In this document: positions 45,836 to 55,237 of the stretch, one piece after another | Position numbering within the stretch: position 1 is the stretch's first letter | How the letters are laid out: each line of letters begins with the position of its first letter | Assembly (NCBI GenBank): GCA_026014685.1 | Contig: JAOZHW010000001.1 | Coordinates: forward strand, 1 to 64,000 | DNA from: Candidatus Bathyarchaeota archaeon | GTDB taxonomy: Archaea; Thermoproteota; Bathyarchaeia; Bathyarchaeales; Bathycorpusculaceae | Length of the DNA: 64,000 bases | Direction: 5' to 3' | Made by a program: the position numbers and the translations under genes | The notes under the pieces: generated by a model | What the model saw: the letters and a program-made list of their open reading frames with translations, nothing else | Told to the model about the DNA's origin: nothing | The model's database searches: none

Positions 45836-47320
45836 CTATGTTTTAAGCCAACCCAACTTGACAAACGCATACGCAGCAAAAGCCATAGCAACAGCAATAA
45901 CGAAGACGACCTGCCACAAATAAGCGCCATAGGGCATATCAAGAAGGTTCGCCCCAATAATGCCGCTGATCGCCGTGGGAATCACCGAAATCGCGGTAAT
46001 CACTGCAAGTATTTTCAGTATCTTGTTTGCTTCAAAAGAGGTTTGGTTGATGTAGAGGTCAATCATCGAACGCAGATTCTCGATGAGGTCATGTGACATT
46101 TCGTTTAGGTACTCTGCGTTGTCCTGAAGTATCTGGAAGGATTCCTCTTTTTCCTCATCAAACCCCTTAAGAGGAACCCTCTTAGAAGTGATGATTGTCA
46201 GCATATCTTTAAAGTGTAAAAGGTTCGAAACAAGCCTTGCAACTTCCTTATCCAGCTGGTAGATCCGTTCCAAAAAGTCTTTGGGCAATTTCGAGCGGGG
46301 TGTACTGCTAATTTTTAGAATCTCTAGCTCAATTTCAGAGAGAATCGCGCGGTAATCGTTTAACATGTACTCAAGGATGCTGTACAGTACGGGAACAACA
46401 AAAGAGTCACCTTTCGATGACTGTTTAATTGAAGGCAAAACTTTTTCAATTAAGTCAACATTGTGGCGTGAAACAGTTATGATTTTGGAGCCGCTACAGA
46501 TTACAATAACGCCTGAGCGGGAAATTGTTAAAAAGTTTTCCGCGTGCTCGGGGTAGACTATCTTACCTGATTGGAGAAAAATAAACGAAGCCTTCTGAAC
46601 ATAGTCGATGTGCGGGTAGATGTCGTCCACTAAGGCGCTTTTGAAGTGTGGTTCTGCTATGCTGAGTATTTTGCTGAGTTTAGCAAACCCTGCATCAGAG
46701 ACGTAGTGGAGGTCAAGCCACTCTTCACGGTTGACATCAGATATGTGCTCTTTGAGTTCATCCCATGAAAGATTGTGTTTTGTTTGCAGGTCAGAGTCGA
46801 TTTGGCGGATAACGGTCTCTGGTCCCACTGCCTCCATTTTTAACTGAGCGGCTGCTCCGTTTCTTCTGCCTGCTATAGCTCGGCTACCCACTGCAAACGC
46901 CCGTGGGATACGTAGAAGTCTAAGCAGCAAAGACGGCGACCCTGTCATAGCAAGCCCAAAGAGCGATAGGTACTGGACAAAGGGCAATCCAATTATAACC
47001 AAGTCGACCAAGTGCCAAGGTTGTTTGAAGTGTTGCCAGCGGTTTTGGGCGGCGTATAGTTTGATTGCGTACTCTGACACGAAAAAGATGACGATAATCC
47101 AATCGCATATTTCTAGAAAGCTAAGGGCAGTGGCGTCGAGTTCAAAGAGAAATGGAACTAAAATGATGGGTACGACGATAAGGGAGAGAGCGATCATGAA
47201 TTTATCTGAGAAAATGTCGTTCGCCATCTCTCGGATGTCCGCGCGGGGGTCTTTTTTGGGGGCAAATAGTGACCTGGGAAGTGCAGCATCTGATTTGCTA
47301 GGGGACTGAGTTTGGGGCAT
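45836..47320 (-). CDS. CorA-type divalent-cation transporter with N-terminal voltage-sensor-like domain
   Basis: The product has 494 residues. The N-terminal 150 residues form four hydrophobic segments (about 42-60, 68-90, 102-120, 128-148). The second has acidic residues (Asp73, Glu83), the third an Asp (106), and the fourth carries Arg134, Arg137, Arg140 and Arg147 at about three-residue spacing, as in S1-S4 of ion-channel voltage sensors. Residues 155-430 match the cytoplasmic alpha/beta and long helices of CorA. Two C-terminal membrane helices follow. The gate motif that is normally GMN reads GAN (456-458), followed by MPYG. A fusion of voltage sensor and CorA is unusual. Substrate may be Mg2+ or other divalent cations, with possible potential gating. 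Confidence 0.85.
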   Translation of the reverse strand: MPQTQSPSKSDAALPRSLFAPKKDPRADIREMANDIFSDKFMIALSLIVVPIILVPFLFELDATALSFLEICDWIIVIFFVSEYAIKLYAAQNRWQHFKQPWHLVDLVIIGLPFVQYLSLFGLAMTGSPSLLLRLLRIPRAFAVGSRAIAGRRNGAAAQLKMEAVGPETVIRQIDSDLQTKHNLSWDELKEHISDVNREEWLDLHYVSDAGFAKLSKILSIAEPHFKSALVDDIYPHIDYVQKASFIFLQSGKIVYPEHAENFLTISRSGVIVICSGSKIITVSRHNVDLIEKVLPSIKQSSKGDSFVVPVLYSILEYMLNDYRAILSEIELEILKISSTPRSKLPKDFLERIYQLDKEVARLVSNLLHFKDMLTIITSKRVPLKGFDEEKEESFQILQDNAEYLNEMSHDLIENLRSMIDLYINQTSFEANKILKILAVITAISVIPTAISGIIGANLLDMPYGAYLWQVVFVIAVAMAFAAYAFVKLGWLKT

Positions 47321-47401
47321 TGTTAAGCCTATAGCGTTTTACTGATGTGATGGCTGATAAACTATTCGCTAAAGCACACCCGTTTTATTTACAGTAGAGG
47401 T

Positions 47402-48517
47402 TTACTTTTTCTTGCCGTTTTTATCCAAGTTCGGTTTCTGCTCCAGCTTAGTAGGCAAATATTCGTCCACAATGTAGGTTAAACCGTACCTGCTGAAAGC
47501 TTCAAGCTCCGTCTTACGCTTGATTTTTAGAAACATCTTGATTTCACGTTGCCAAACAGGGTCATTTTGGTACCTTGGATCCCTCTGCAACTCATATAGA
47601 CGTTTAATGTCCACTTCATCAAGGGGGTCTGTTGGCAGTTTGTATTCAACTATGTCGCTTGCCCAAACCCCACTCCAAACCGCGTCTGGAGTGTTTAGGT
47701 CCCTTAGGTGGGCCGCGTTGGCTGAGCCTGAAATGATGACCTGCGCGATGTGCATTCCCCATGGGTCGCCGTCGGTTAAGATGTAGACCGGCAGGTTGAG
47801 TTCGTCGTGGAGTCGGCGGATGAAGCTGCGGGTTTGTCTGGGAGCTTGTCCACCGCAGGCGATTAGGAGAGATTTGTGTTTGCTGTGGACGCTTTCTTCG
47901 ATGAATCTGGTAAAGAGTGCGCCTTTCTCGATGGCTATGACTTTGTCGGCGCTGGTTTTGATGAATTCGGATGAAGTTACCGCTGGACCGATGAGTACGC
48001 CGTCGGGGTGATTGGTCAAATTCACAGTTTTTCCTTCGTAACCTGGCACCGTGTAGGCGATGTCGAGGTCGCCGAAGATTGCGCTGCGTTCCTCTGGGAA
48101 CACGTTGAAGTCTTCCCTTGCAAAACCAGTGAGGGTTTCAAGGTCTGTGATGATGTTGTTTGATTCTTGCTGATCTTGAAAAGTCATCTCGTAAGCTTGA
48201 GCCGAGTAGTAGACATCTCTGAGCGTGGATGTTTTGCGTTGGCTGGTTAATTCGTTGCTAAACATTGCCACCCAAGCCAATTGTGTGAAGGGTTTTATGT
48301 GGCGAATGTTTCGTGCGCTTCTGCCGACGCATTTTTCTCCTAGAACGTATTGACGCAGTTTTTCATCGTAAGCGATGTTTTCGGTGCTGCGACTGGGCAT
48401 CGTAACCGTGGGGAACTGGCCTTCTTCGAGCTGTTTGTAGATGTTAGCCCCAAAGCCCTTTAAACTGTTAAGGACTTCTTGCCTTTTTTCTGCGATTTTA
48501 ATCTTCTTCTGCGCCAT
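47402..48517 (-). CDS. top6A: DNA topoisomerase VI subunit A
   Basis: The product has 371 residues from the ATG MAQKKIKI; a start four codons earlier is the alternative. The active-site tyrosine lies in the 5Y-CAP domain motif LRDVYYSAQAYE, and the Toprim domain has VYILTDGDPWGMHIA. Subunit A cuts DNA in type IIB topoisomerases and is homologous to Spo11. The gene overlaps top6B by 20 bp, so the two are coupled. Confidence 0.97.
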   Translation of the reverse strand: MAQKKIKIAEKRQEVLNSLKGFGANIYKQLEEGQFPTVTMPSRSTENIAYDEKLRQYVLGEKCVGRSARNIRHIKPFTQLAWVAMFSNELTSQRKTSTLRDVYYSAQAYEMTFQDQQESNNIITDLETLTGFAREDFNVFPEERSAIFGDLDIAYTVPGYEGKTVNLTNHPDGVLIGPAVTSSEFIKTSADKVIAIEKGALFTRFIEESVHSKHKSLLIACGGQAPRQTRSFIRRLHDELNLPVYILTDGDPWGMHIAQVIISGSANAAHLRDLNTPDAVWSGVWASDIVEYKLPTDPLDEVDIKRLYELQRDPRYQNDPVWQREIKMFLKIKRKTELEAFSRYGLTYIVDEYLPTKLEQKPNLDKNGKKK

Positions 48518-50024
48518 ACTTCTGTACACTCTTAAGCAGTTTTTCTATGTCGGGCTTTTTGGTTTCACCCGCAAGGGTCGTGGAGAATTCCGCGATTTTA
48601 GGAAGATACTTACTGAATATACCCAGACGCTTCTTCTCGTTATGCACATGCTCCTGTCTTGCGAGGAAATGTTGAATCTGCCGTGCAACTTCACGAATCG
48701 CGTTAGCTTCTTCGCGCCTAACTTCGGGGCGGTCAGAGATGAATTCTTTGCCCACAGTTTTGTAGGGAACTTTTGTGCTACAGATATGCACAACGATGGC
48801 AATGGGCATTTCAGGCTGCACTTTGTAGCGTTTCCAATTCATGTTCGAGATAACACGGTAAGCCACATCGCTTGCTTCATCGTAGAGCAGGGGGATTTTG
48901 TTGGCAAAACGGTAGATAACAAAGTTGGAACGTTTAGGTACACCGCCACCGTAAGCCATAGCCATCTCCACGATGAAGGGGTGACCCGCATAAGTTGACG
49001 GTTTCCGCTGATGCACAACCAAGTACTCAGGGTTAAGTTCCTTCATAACACCTGCCTTGAGAAGCTCCTCACCAAGTGGGGAGAGACAGCTCGCATCAGG
49101 AGGCAAGAAGTCTTTGTATTTTTTGAGGTTCTGCATCAACCGAACGATTTCTTCATGCGTGAGTTTCTTAGGGTTCTTGTTAGCGGGTATGCCTGCGAAT
49201 TCAAGGAAATTCCGTGCAGTAATTTCGCCAACACGGTGGAAGTGACCCCTCAGAAAAGTAGACATGTTAGTAAATTCTGTAATTTGTATAAGCCTCTGCA
49301 AAAGCTCCACGTCTACACCGTATGGATGAGGCATTGTTTCCTTAGGCGGCTCAGGCATGGTTGTTGTGGCCCGTTTAAACTTGTAGAGCCTGCCCTTTGG
49401 GTCAACGAAAGTGAGGTTGGCGTATGGGTTGACCATGGCGGTTTGTTTAAAGTACTCGATGATTTTTGGCATGGCGCGAAGGTAGTCGCCTTCCAAGCTG
49501 AATTCGATTATGGTGCCGTGCCAGTTGTCCTTGTTTATTAGAACTTTGCGGTCCAATATGATGGGTTTGTTCCGCTGTATGTCGATCATTAATTTGAAAC
49601 TGTAGATTTTTTCTTGCCCAGTACTTGAAGTTACAAGGACTGGCTGGTGTGTAGTGATTTGTCCGTAGAGGACAGCCATTTTGCCGCCTAAACCGAAGGT
49701 TCCTCTGGCTTGTTTGAGTTTGTATTTGCTGCCGTAGAGCACTTGACCAAAAGCTGACGGTATAAATCGCGGGGGAATGCCGCTGCCGTTGTCTTCGACT
49801 CGAAGCTTGTAGACTTGGGTGTCTTTGGTTGCTTCGGATTCGAAGGATAAGCGCACGTAGATGTCTGGGGGGATTTTTTGGCTTTCTGCAGCGTCCAGAC
49901 TGTTTTCTACTGCTTCGCGTATGGCGACGAATACGCTGCGTGAGGGGTTTGATAAGCCTGCGATGTCTCGGTTGCGGTAGAAGAAGTCGGATGCACTCAT
50001 CTCTTCAAAGGTTGCTTGTGCCAC
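48498..50024 (-). CDS. top6B: DNA topoisomerase VI subunit B
   Basis: The product has 508 residues and starts with GTG. It has the GHKL ATPase Bergerat motifs REAVENSLDAA, VEDNGSGIPP and GTFGLGGKMAVLYGQ, an H2TH-like middle (HEEIVRLM) and a transducer domain. With subunit A it relaxes and decatenates DNA using ATP. A TATA-like CAAATATAC lies near 50080 upstream on the minus strand. Confidence 0.97.
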   Translation of the reverse strand: MAQATFEEMSASDFFYRNRDIAGLSNPSRSVFVAIREAVENSLDAAESQKIPPDIYVRLSFESEATKDTQVYKLRVEDNGSGIPPRFIPSAFGQVLYGSKYKLKQARGTFGLGGKMAVLYGQITTHQPVLVTSSTGQEKIYSFKLMIDIQRNKPIILDRKVLINKDNWHGTIIEFSLEGDYLRAMPKIIEYFKQTAMVNPYANLTFVDPKGRLYKFKRATTTMPEPPKETMPHPYGVDVELLQRLIQITEFTNMSTFLRGHFHRVGEITARNFLEFAGIPANKNPKKLTHEEIVRLMQNLKKYKDFLPPDASCLSPLGEELLKAGVMKELNPEYLVVHQRKPSTYAGHPFIVEMAMAYGGGVPKRSNFVIYRFANKIPLLYDEASDVAYRVISNMNWKRYKVQPEMPIAIVVHICSTKVPYKTVGKEFISDRPEVRREEANAIREVARQIQHFLARQEHVHNEKKRLGIFSKYLPKIAEFSTTLAGETKKPDIEKLLKSVQKYGAEED

Positions 50025-50451
50025 TTGCTGCTTACACCACGTTCCCCGTTTATTTTTTTCAGAGTGCTTAGTATATTTGTCGGTGGTTCTTTAAGTTAAC
50101 TGCACTGTATGGTTAAAAAGTACGGTTTTTCAGTGCTCCGTCAACATGGTTAGATGGGATGTTTTGAAATGAAAATGTTAAATTAATCTTTAAATCTTTG
50201 AATTTTTAGGGTGATAGTTAAATAGAATCAGCAAGTTAACTGCCAAAAAAATGGGTTTAGAATAGCCAAAAACCCGCACTTTATGACATAATTTTACCGC
50301 ATATTTTAACTTAAAAACGGTTTTCAGCTAACTTTTGCAGAATAAATCAGCCATAACTGCATTATTAGAAAGTGTTATATTGGGATACAAACAATACCAG
50401 AAATGTTGAGTCAGGGCTAAGGCTTTGACTCAATTAAGGAGAAAACGAAAA
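50025..50451. other. divergent intergenic region between top6B and a surface-protein gene
   Basis: The region holds promoters for both sides. On the minus strand a TATA-like AAATATAC (about 50078-50085) serves top6B. On the plus strand GTTATATTGG near 50375 may serve the surface-protein gene. The stretch 50100-50360 is AT-rich and holds no gene that I can support. Confidence 0.4.
50406..50433 (+). promoter_or_regulatory. inverted repeat next to the ribosome binding site
   Basis: TTGAGTCA at 50406-50413 and TGACTCAA at 50426-50433 form a perfect 8-bp inverted repeat with a 12-base spacer. It ends three bases before the AAGGAG of the surface-protein gene at 50452. As RNA it would form a stem beside the ribosome binding site; as DNA it could be an operator. 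Confidence 0.5.
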
Positions 50452-53016
50452 ATGCAAAAACTAAAACCCTTAGTTGTTGCAGTTTTAGCAGTATTTTTGA
50501 TTGCAAGTCCAATGATGATGATCGCAACAGCACACGACCCTCCATGGAAAATTCCTACATACGCCTACATCGTAGTCTCCCCTAACCCAATCGGAGTAGG
50601 GCAAACAGTCAACGTCAACTTCTGGATAAACGCACCCCCACCGACCGCAGCCGCACAGTACGGAGACCGCTGGTCAAACCTCACCGTCCTAATCACAAAA
50701 CCCGACGGAACCACTGAAAGACTTGGACCATATCAATCTGACACAACAGGCGGAACATTCACTACCTATACCCCGACACAAACAGGCAACTACACCTTCC
50801 AATGCTTCTTCGGAGGCGACGTACTAAAAGGACTCAACCCAGCGCCTGGAACAACCGTCACAAACGCGTTCGTCAACGACACTTTCTTACCAAGTGAGAG
50901 CAAAAAATATGTTTTGACAGTCCAAGAAGACCCAATCCCATATGCCCCACAAGCGGCGCTTCCGACCGAATACTGGACACGCCCCATCTACGCTGAGAAC
51001 AACGCATGGTACATCATTGCTGGGAACTGGCTGGGTCTAGCACCCTCAACCTTTGCAGCAACGGGCATGCGTAGCATAAACGGAAACTACAACCCCTACA
51101 CCACCGCACCAAACACAGCCCACATATTGTGGACCAAAGTTGCAGCGTTCGGCGGCACAATCGGCGGCGAATACGGCGGCGAACTCACGGGTAACTATTA
51201 CTCAACCTCGCAGTATGAACCCAAATTTGCACCTATAATAATGAACGGCATCCTCTACTACACCGAATTCCCAGGCAGCTCAACCCACTACACAGGATGG
51301 AAAGCCATCAACTTGAAGACTGGAGAAACCATATGGACCAAGAACACCACAGACATCCTAAGATGTGGACAAATTCTCAACATGATTACACCAAACCAAT
51401 ACGGCGGTTTAGCCTACCTGTGGTCAGTTCCAATGGGACAAGGCGGATTAGGAGCGACACAAACCCAATATAACATGTGGGATGCGTTAACTGGAACCTA
51501 CATACTAAGTATAGTCAACGCAACATCCATGCAGCTAACCTCAGATGAAGGAGGCAACCTAGTCGGCTACTACGTCAGCTCCAACAGCACAGGCAGATAC
51601 CTAAACGTGTGGAACTCCACCAGATGCATAAACATCGGCCAAGGCGGAACCTACTACGGTGGAGGCACATCCCCAGCAGATAACTGGATGTGGAGACCCG
51701 CACAAGGCAGAACCATCGACTTCAAATATGGCATACAATGGACTGCACCCATCAACACAACATTCCAAGGCAACCCAATAACGTTGGGCATATCGGCAAT
51801 TTCTGACGACTACATATTAATGACACAATCAAGCGTTGCAGGTAGCTCATACTTCCAAGCAGGCTGGATCATACAAGCAGGATACAGCAGAACCGACGGG
51901 CGACTTCTTTGGGGACCACTGAACCGCACCGAAGTCATGAACTCAAGAGTGCTCTTCAGTTCAACAGGCGCAGGAGACGGCATCTGGATAGAATTTGACC
52001 AAGCAGCATTAATAGCCACCGGATACAGCCTCAAAACAGGCAATAAAGTATGGGGACCAATTGATTTACCAAACGTCAGCCCCTATGCCTCACTCGGCAT
52101 GAACTACATATTCGCTGATGGCGCAACCTACCTCTGGACATACGGTGGAGACGTCTACGCTATAAGACAATCCGACGGCAAAATACTCTGGGAATACCAC
52201 ACGCCACCTGCAGGCTACGAGTCACCCTACGGCGCAAACTCGCTGTGGACTTTCACTGTAGGAACCATCGCTGACGGCAAACTCTTCGTCCCAGAAGGCC
52301 ACATGTACAGCCCACCACTCTTCCATCAAGCACACCAATTAGCCATCAACATAACCGATGGTTCACTAGTCTGGCAGATTGAGGCTTTCGACGTAACCAG
52401 TGCACCCGCCATTGCAGACGGTGTTATGGTTACATTAAACGCCTACGACAACCAACTCTACGCATGGGGTAAAGGACCAACAAAACTTAACGTTGATGCA
52501 CCCTCAGTCGGCGTAACCACCGCCACACCGATAACGATCAGCGGTTCAATCTACGACATCTCATCTGGCTCAAAACAAGAAGCCACCGCAGCAAGATTCC
52601 CCAACGGCTTACCAGCAGTCGCAGACGAAAGCATGACGCCCTACATGGAATACGTTTACATGCAGCAAGAAAAACCAACTGACACCAAAGGTGTACCCAT
52701 CTCGCTTGATGTCATCGACGCAAACGGCAACTACCGCCACATCGGCACAGTCACCAGCGACGCAAACGGCAAATTCGGCTTCACATGGACACCCGACATC
52801 CCCGGCGACTTCAAAGTTATCGCAACCTTCGCAGGTTCAGAATCTTACTACGGTTCATCAGATGAAGCATTCTTTACCGCAACAGAGCCACCCACGCCAG
52901 CGCCAACACAAACTCAAGTTGCAGCGCCACCCACAGAAATGTACCTTGTCGCAAGTACAATCGCCATCATCATCGCTATCGCAGTAGTTGGTTTACTGAT
53001 CCTAAGAAAGAAGTAA
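50452..53016 (+). CDS. surface protein with PQQ-like propeller and Ig-like domains
   Basis: The product has 854 residues from the ATG with AAGGAG eleven bases before it. A signal peptide (1-28) is followed by an Ig-like domain (about 35-150) with VSPNPIGVGQTV, and a long region (about 165-680) with repeats like GWKAINLKTGETIW and DGKILWEYHTP that suggest a PQQ-like beta-propeller. A second Ig-like domain (about 690-805), a Pro/Thr stalk and a C-terminal membrane helix with LILRKK complete it. Similar overall plan to the 6882-10880 product, but lacking the beta-helix. It is probably an abundant surface or S-layer-associated protein. Confidence 0.88.
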   Translation: MQKLKPLVVAVLAVFLIASPMMMIATAHDPPWKIPTYAYIVVSPNPIGVGQTVNVNFWINAPPPTAAAQYGDRWSNLTVLITKPDGTTERLGPYQSDTTGGTFTTYTPTQTGNYTFQCFFGGDVLKGLNPAPGTTVTNAFVNDTFLPSESKKYVLTVQEDPIPYAPQAALPTEYWTRPIYAENNAWYIIAGNWLGLAPSTFAATGMRSINGNYNPYTTAPNTAHILWTKVAAFGGTIGGEYGGELTGNYYSTSQYEPKFAPIIMNGILYYTEFPGSSTHYTGWKAINLKTGETIWTKNTTDILRCGQILNMITPNQYGGLAYLWSVPMGQGGLGATQTQYNMWDALTGTYILSIVNATSMQLTSDEGGNLVGYYVSSNSTGRYLNVWNSTRCINIGQGGTYYGGGTSPADNWMWRPAQGRTIDFKYGIQWTAPINTTFQGNPITLGISAISDDYILMTQSSVAGSSYFQAGWIIQAGYSRTDGRLLWGPLNRTEVMNSRVLFSSTGAGDGIWIEFDQAALIATGYSLKTGNKVWGPIDLPNVSPYASLGMNYIFADGATYLWTYGGDVYAIRQSDGKILWEYHTPPAGYESPYGANSLWTFTVGTIADGKLFVPEGHMYSPPLFHQAHQLAINITDGSLVWQIEAFDVTSAPAIADGVMVTLNAYDNQLYAWGKGPTKLNVDAPSVGVTTATPITISGSIYDISSGSKQEATAARFPNGLPAVADESMTPYMEYVYMQQEKPTDTKGVPISLDVIDANGNYRHIGTVTSDANGKFGFTWTPDIPGDFKVIATFAGSESYYGSSDEAFFTATEPPTPAPTQTQVAAPPTEMYLVASTIAIIIAIAVVGLLILRKK

Positions 53017-53258
53017 ACTAAAAAAACAAAACAACTAATCCCTCTTTATTTTTTTGTTTATTATTTATCGGTAAAACTCAAGATAGCAACCAGTTTTTGA
53101 TCCTTAAAGAGGAGGTTTAACGGGTTTTGTTCTATATATAGATTCAATGAAGGGTTCAACTATTGGTTCACTTCAAAGTGGCCTCACGAAATTTTAGATT
53201 GAACCAAACTACCGCTCAGGGTTAGGTTTAAATCTTCAAGCCTAACAAGCAACTAGTT

Positions 53259-53612
53259 ATGCGAATTGTTACAGTTATCGGCGGCATCGTGGTTGTGGTT
53301 TGTTTCTTTTTTGCAGTCATCTTTGCACTTGCGGCTTCTGTTCAAGCAACGACCTCGCGGCTTGTAACCAGCGGTGTGCTCTTCGCCATCGGATTGGCAA
53401 CCATCGCAGCAGTATACTACCTCACCCGCAAACCCAAAACCGTCATCCAGCGGGTTGAGCTTTCGGGAGAAATGAAAGCAGCTCAAATCAAATGCCCAAA
53501 CTGTGGAGCATCCATTAACGCTGATCAAATCAAAATCGTCTCAGGCGTACCATACGTGAAGTGTCCCTACTGCGGCACGACTTTTGAGGTGGCTGAGGAA
53601 CCAAAATGGTGA
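53259..53612 (+). CDS. two-helix membrane protein with zinc ribbon
   Basis: The product has 117 residues: membrane helices at about 4-26 and 31-51, then a cytoplasmic segment and a zinc ribbon (IKCPNCGASI ... VKCPYCGTTF). The ATG is about 30 bases after a TATA-like GGTTTAAATC. It overlaps the next gene by 7 bp (ATGGTGA) and is the first gene of the radical SAM operon. The ribbon may recruit the next membrane protein or nucleic acid. Family not recognised. Confidence 0.75.
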   Translation: MRIVTVIGGIVVVVCFFFAVIFALAASVQATTSRLVTSGVLFAIGLATIAAVYYLTRKPKTVIQRVELSGEMKAAQIKCPNCGASINADQIKIVSGVPYVKCPYCGTTFEVAEEPKW

Positions 53613-55237
53613 CCCGCGCTGGCTTCTTTGTTGCGTTTTTGGCTGTTTGTTTGGTTTCGTCAACTGCTGGTTTAGCTCAAGCACAAAGCAACCTCTACAC
53701 TGTGAATCATGAATGGGTGCAGATATTCATCAACGACGACGGCACCATAGATTTAACCTACAACATGAGTATAACCGTGACTCAAGGCAGGCTAACCGCG
53801 TTTGATGTGGGGCAACCTAACCGTGACTTCACCATCGGCCAAGCCACTGATCAATACGGAAATCAGCTTCGCACTTATAGTTATACCCCTGACGTGGCCT
53901 CAGTTGATTTTAAGCAGCAAATAAACGCAGGAGAAAGCATCTGGTATACCATCACCACCAATGTGGCAGGCATGATATACAATGACACCACAAATCCCGG
54001 CAACTATGGCATGCAATTCCTTCCGCAGTGGATAAGCGACACCCCGATTAGTGATGTGCGTATCCAAATCGTATTGCCCCCAGGTGTATCCACTGCTGAC
54101 GTGAAAACTACCGAGGTCTTCTACAACGGCACCTCTATGGTTGAAGGAAGGTTGGCGGTTTACTGGGAAAAGCCCTCTCTGGTGGCGAATGAGCGGTTTA
54201 TGATCGGTGTTTCTTTCCCAGCAGCAGCCCTACCTAACTATACGCCAAGCAGCCAAGGCGGAAGCGGCGACGGCTTTGATTTGGATTCTTTGTTTTTGGT
54301 GCTGGGCGTTATTGGTTTCTTTGCCGCTATCTTGATTTTTATATTCATCATCTACAAACTAAGCAAAAGCAGCTATCAATCCCCAAAAGTCAGCATGGAA
54401 ACCTTGGGCGTAAAGCGGGGTTTAACCGCGGTCGAAGCCGCTTACCTCTTAGGCCTCAAGCCTCCCCAGTTGGTCACAGCCATACTCTATAGCCTCTTAC
54501 AGAAGCGGGCAGTGTGGGCAGAAGAAACCAAACCCTCACTTAAACTCAAAGTGTTGCCGCCCTACGAGAACAAGACAGGAACCAAAGAGAGCCCGTTACG
54601 TTACTACGAAATCGACTTCCTCCAAGCCCTCAAAGCCGATGGTTCATTGGATGAGGAGAAACTGGCAAAGGCGATTATGTTTCTGCGGGATACGGTGGAA
54701 AAGAAGCTAGAGGGTTATAGCCGAAAAGACACTGTGGATTATTACCGTAAAATCGTGGATAAGGCGTGGGCGCAGGTGGAGCAGGCAGGCACCCCCGAGT
54801 TAGCATCCAACGCCTACGACAAGGAACTACTTTGGTTGATGATGGACCCAAACCAACGCGTACGCACCGAAACCGTGTTCCGCGACCGTCCCTTCCAGCC
54901 TAATCCGTTGTGGTTCTGGTGGTGGTACGGCTACACAATCTATCATCCTCACCCTGTGTTTCACCCCAACATTAACGCACCCGCACAGTCACCGACGCCA
55001 ACCCCGATTCCCGGCGCAGAATTCGCAAACAACATCGCCACTTCACTTGAGAAAACATCCAGCAACATAGTCGTCAGCTTAGAAAAGTTCGCCAACGCCA
55101 TCGTGCCGCCTCCGCCCAAAGCCAGCCATGCCCCCGCCCATAAAGGAAGCGATTGCGTTTGCGCTTGTGCAGCGTGTGCTTGTGCCTGCGCCTGTGTCAG
55201 TTGTGCTTGCGCTTGTGCAGGTGGAGGTGGCCGCTAA
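53606..55237 (+). CDS. DUF2207-like membrane protein with (Cys-Ala)-rich C-terminal tail
   Basis: The product has 543 residues. A signal peptide (1-26) and an extracellular beta domain (about 28-210) precede a membrane helix (about 228-250). The cytoplasmic part (about 255-470) starts with GLTAVEAAYLLGLKPPQLV, a winged-helix-like fold seen in DUF2207 proteins, and a Trp/His/Pro-rich stretch follows. The last 28 residues start with D516 and hold ten cysteines between 517 and 537, mostly as Cys-Ala pairs, followed by GGGGR. Ala and Cys codons are mixed, so the tail is kept by selection on protein sequence. The gene overlaps the radical SAM gene by one base (TAATG), which suggests that the tail is its substrate. 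Confidence 0.85.
   Translation: MVTRAGFFVAFLAVCLVSSTAGLAQAQSNLYTVNHEWVQIFINDDGTIDLTYNMSITVTQGRLTAFDVGQPNRDFTIGQATDQYGNQLRTYSYTPDVASVDFKQQINAGESIWYTITTNVAGMIYNDTTNPGNYGMQFLPQWISDTPISDVRIQIVLPPGVSTADVKTTEVFYNGTSMVEGRLAVYWEKPSLVANERFMIGVSFPAAALPNYTPSSQGGSGDGFDLDSLFLVLGVIGFFAAILIFIFIIYKLSKSSYQSPKVSMETLGVKRGLTAVEAAYLLGLKPPQLVTAILYSLLQKRAVWAEETKPSLKLKVLPPYENKTGTKESPLRYYEIDFLQALKADGSLDEEKLAKAIMFLRDTVEKKLEGYSRKDTVDYYRKIVDKAWAQVEQAGTPELASNAYDKELLWLMMDPNQRVRTETVFRDRPFQPNPLWFWWWYGYTIYHPHPVFHPNINAPAQSPTPTPIPGAEFANNIATSLEKTSSNIVVSLEKFANAIVPPPPKASHAPAHKGSDCVCACAACACACACVSCACACAGGGGR

Noticed and set aside
55153-55236. 28-codon upstream extension of the radical SAM frame
   Set aside because: It is the shifted-frame reading of the Cys/Ala tail of the preceding gene; the TAATG overlap gives the natural start.
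55140-55236. Microsatellite explanation for the Cys/Ala tail
   Set aside because: Codons alternate between TGC and TGT and among all four Ala codons, so the DNA is not a simple repeat even though the protein is.
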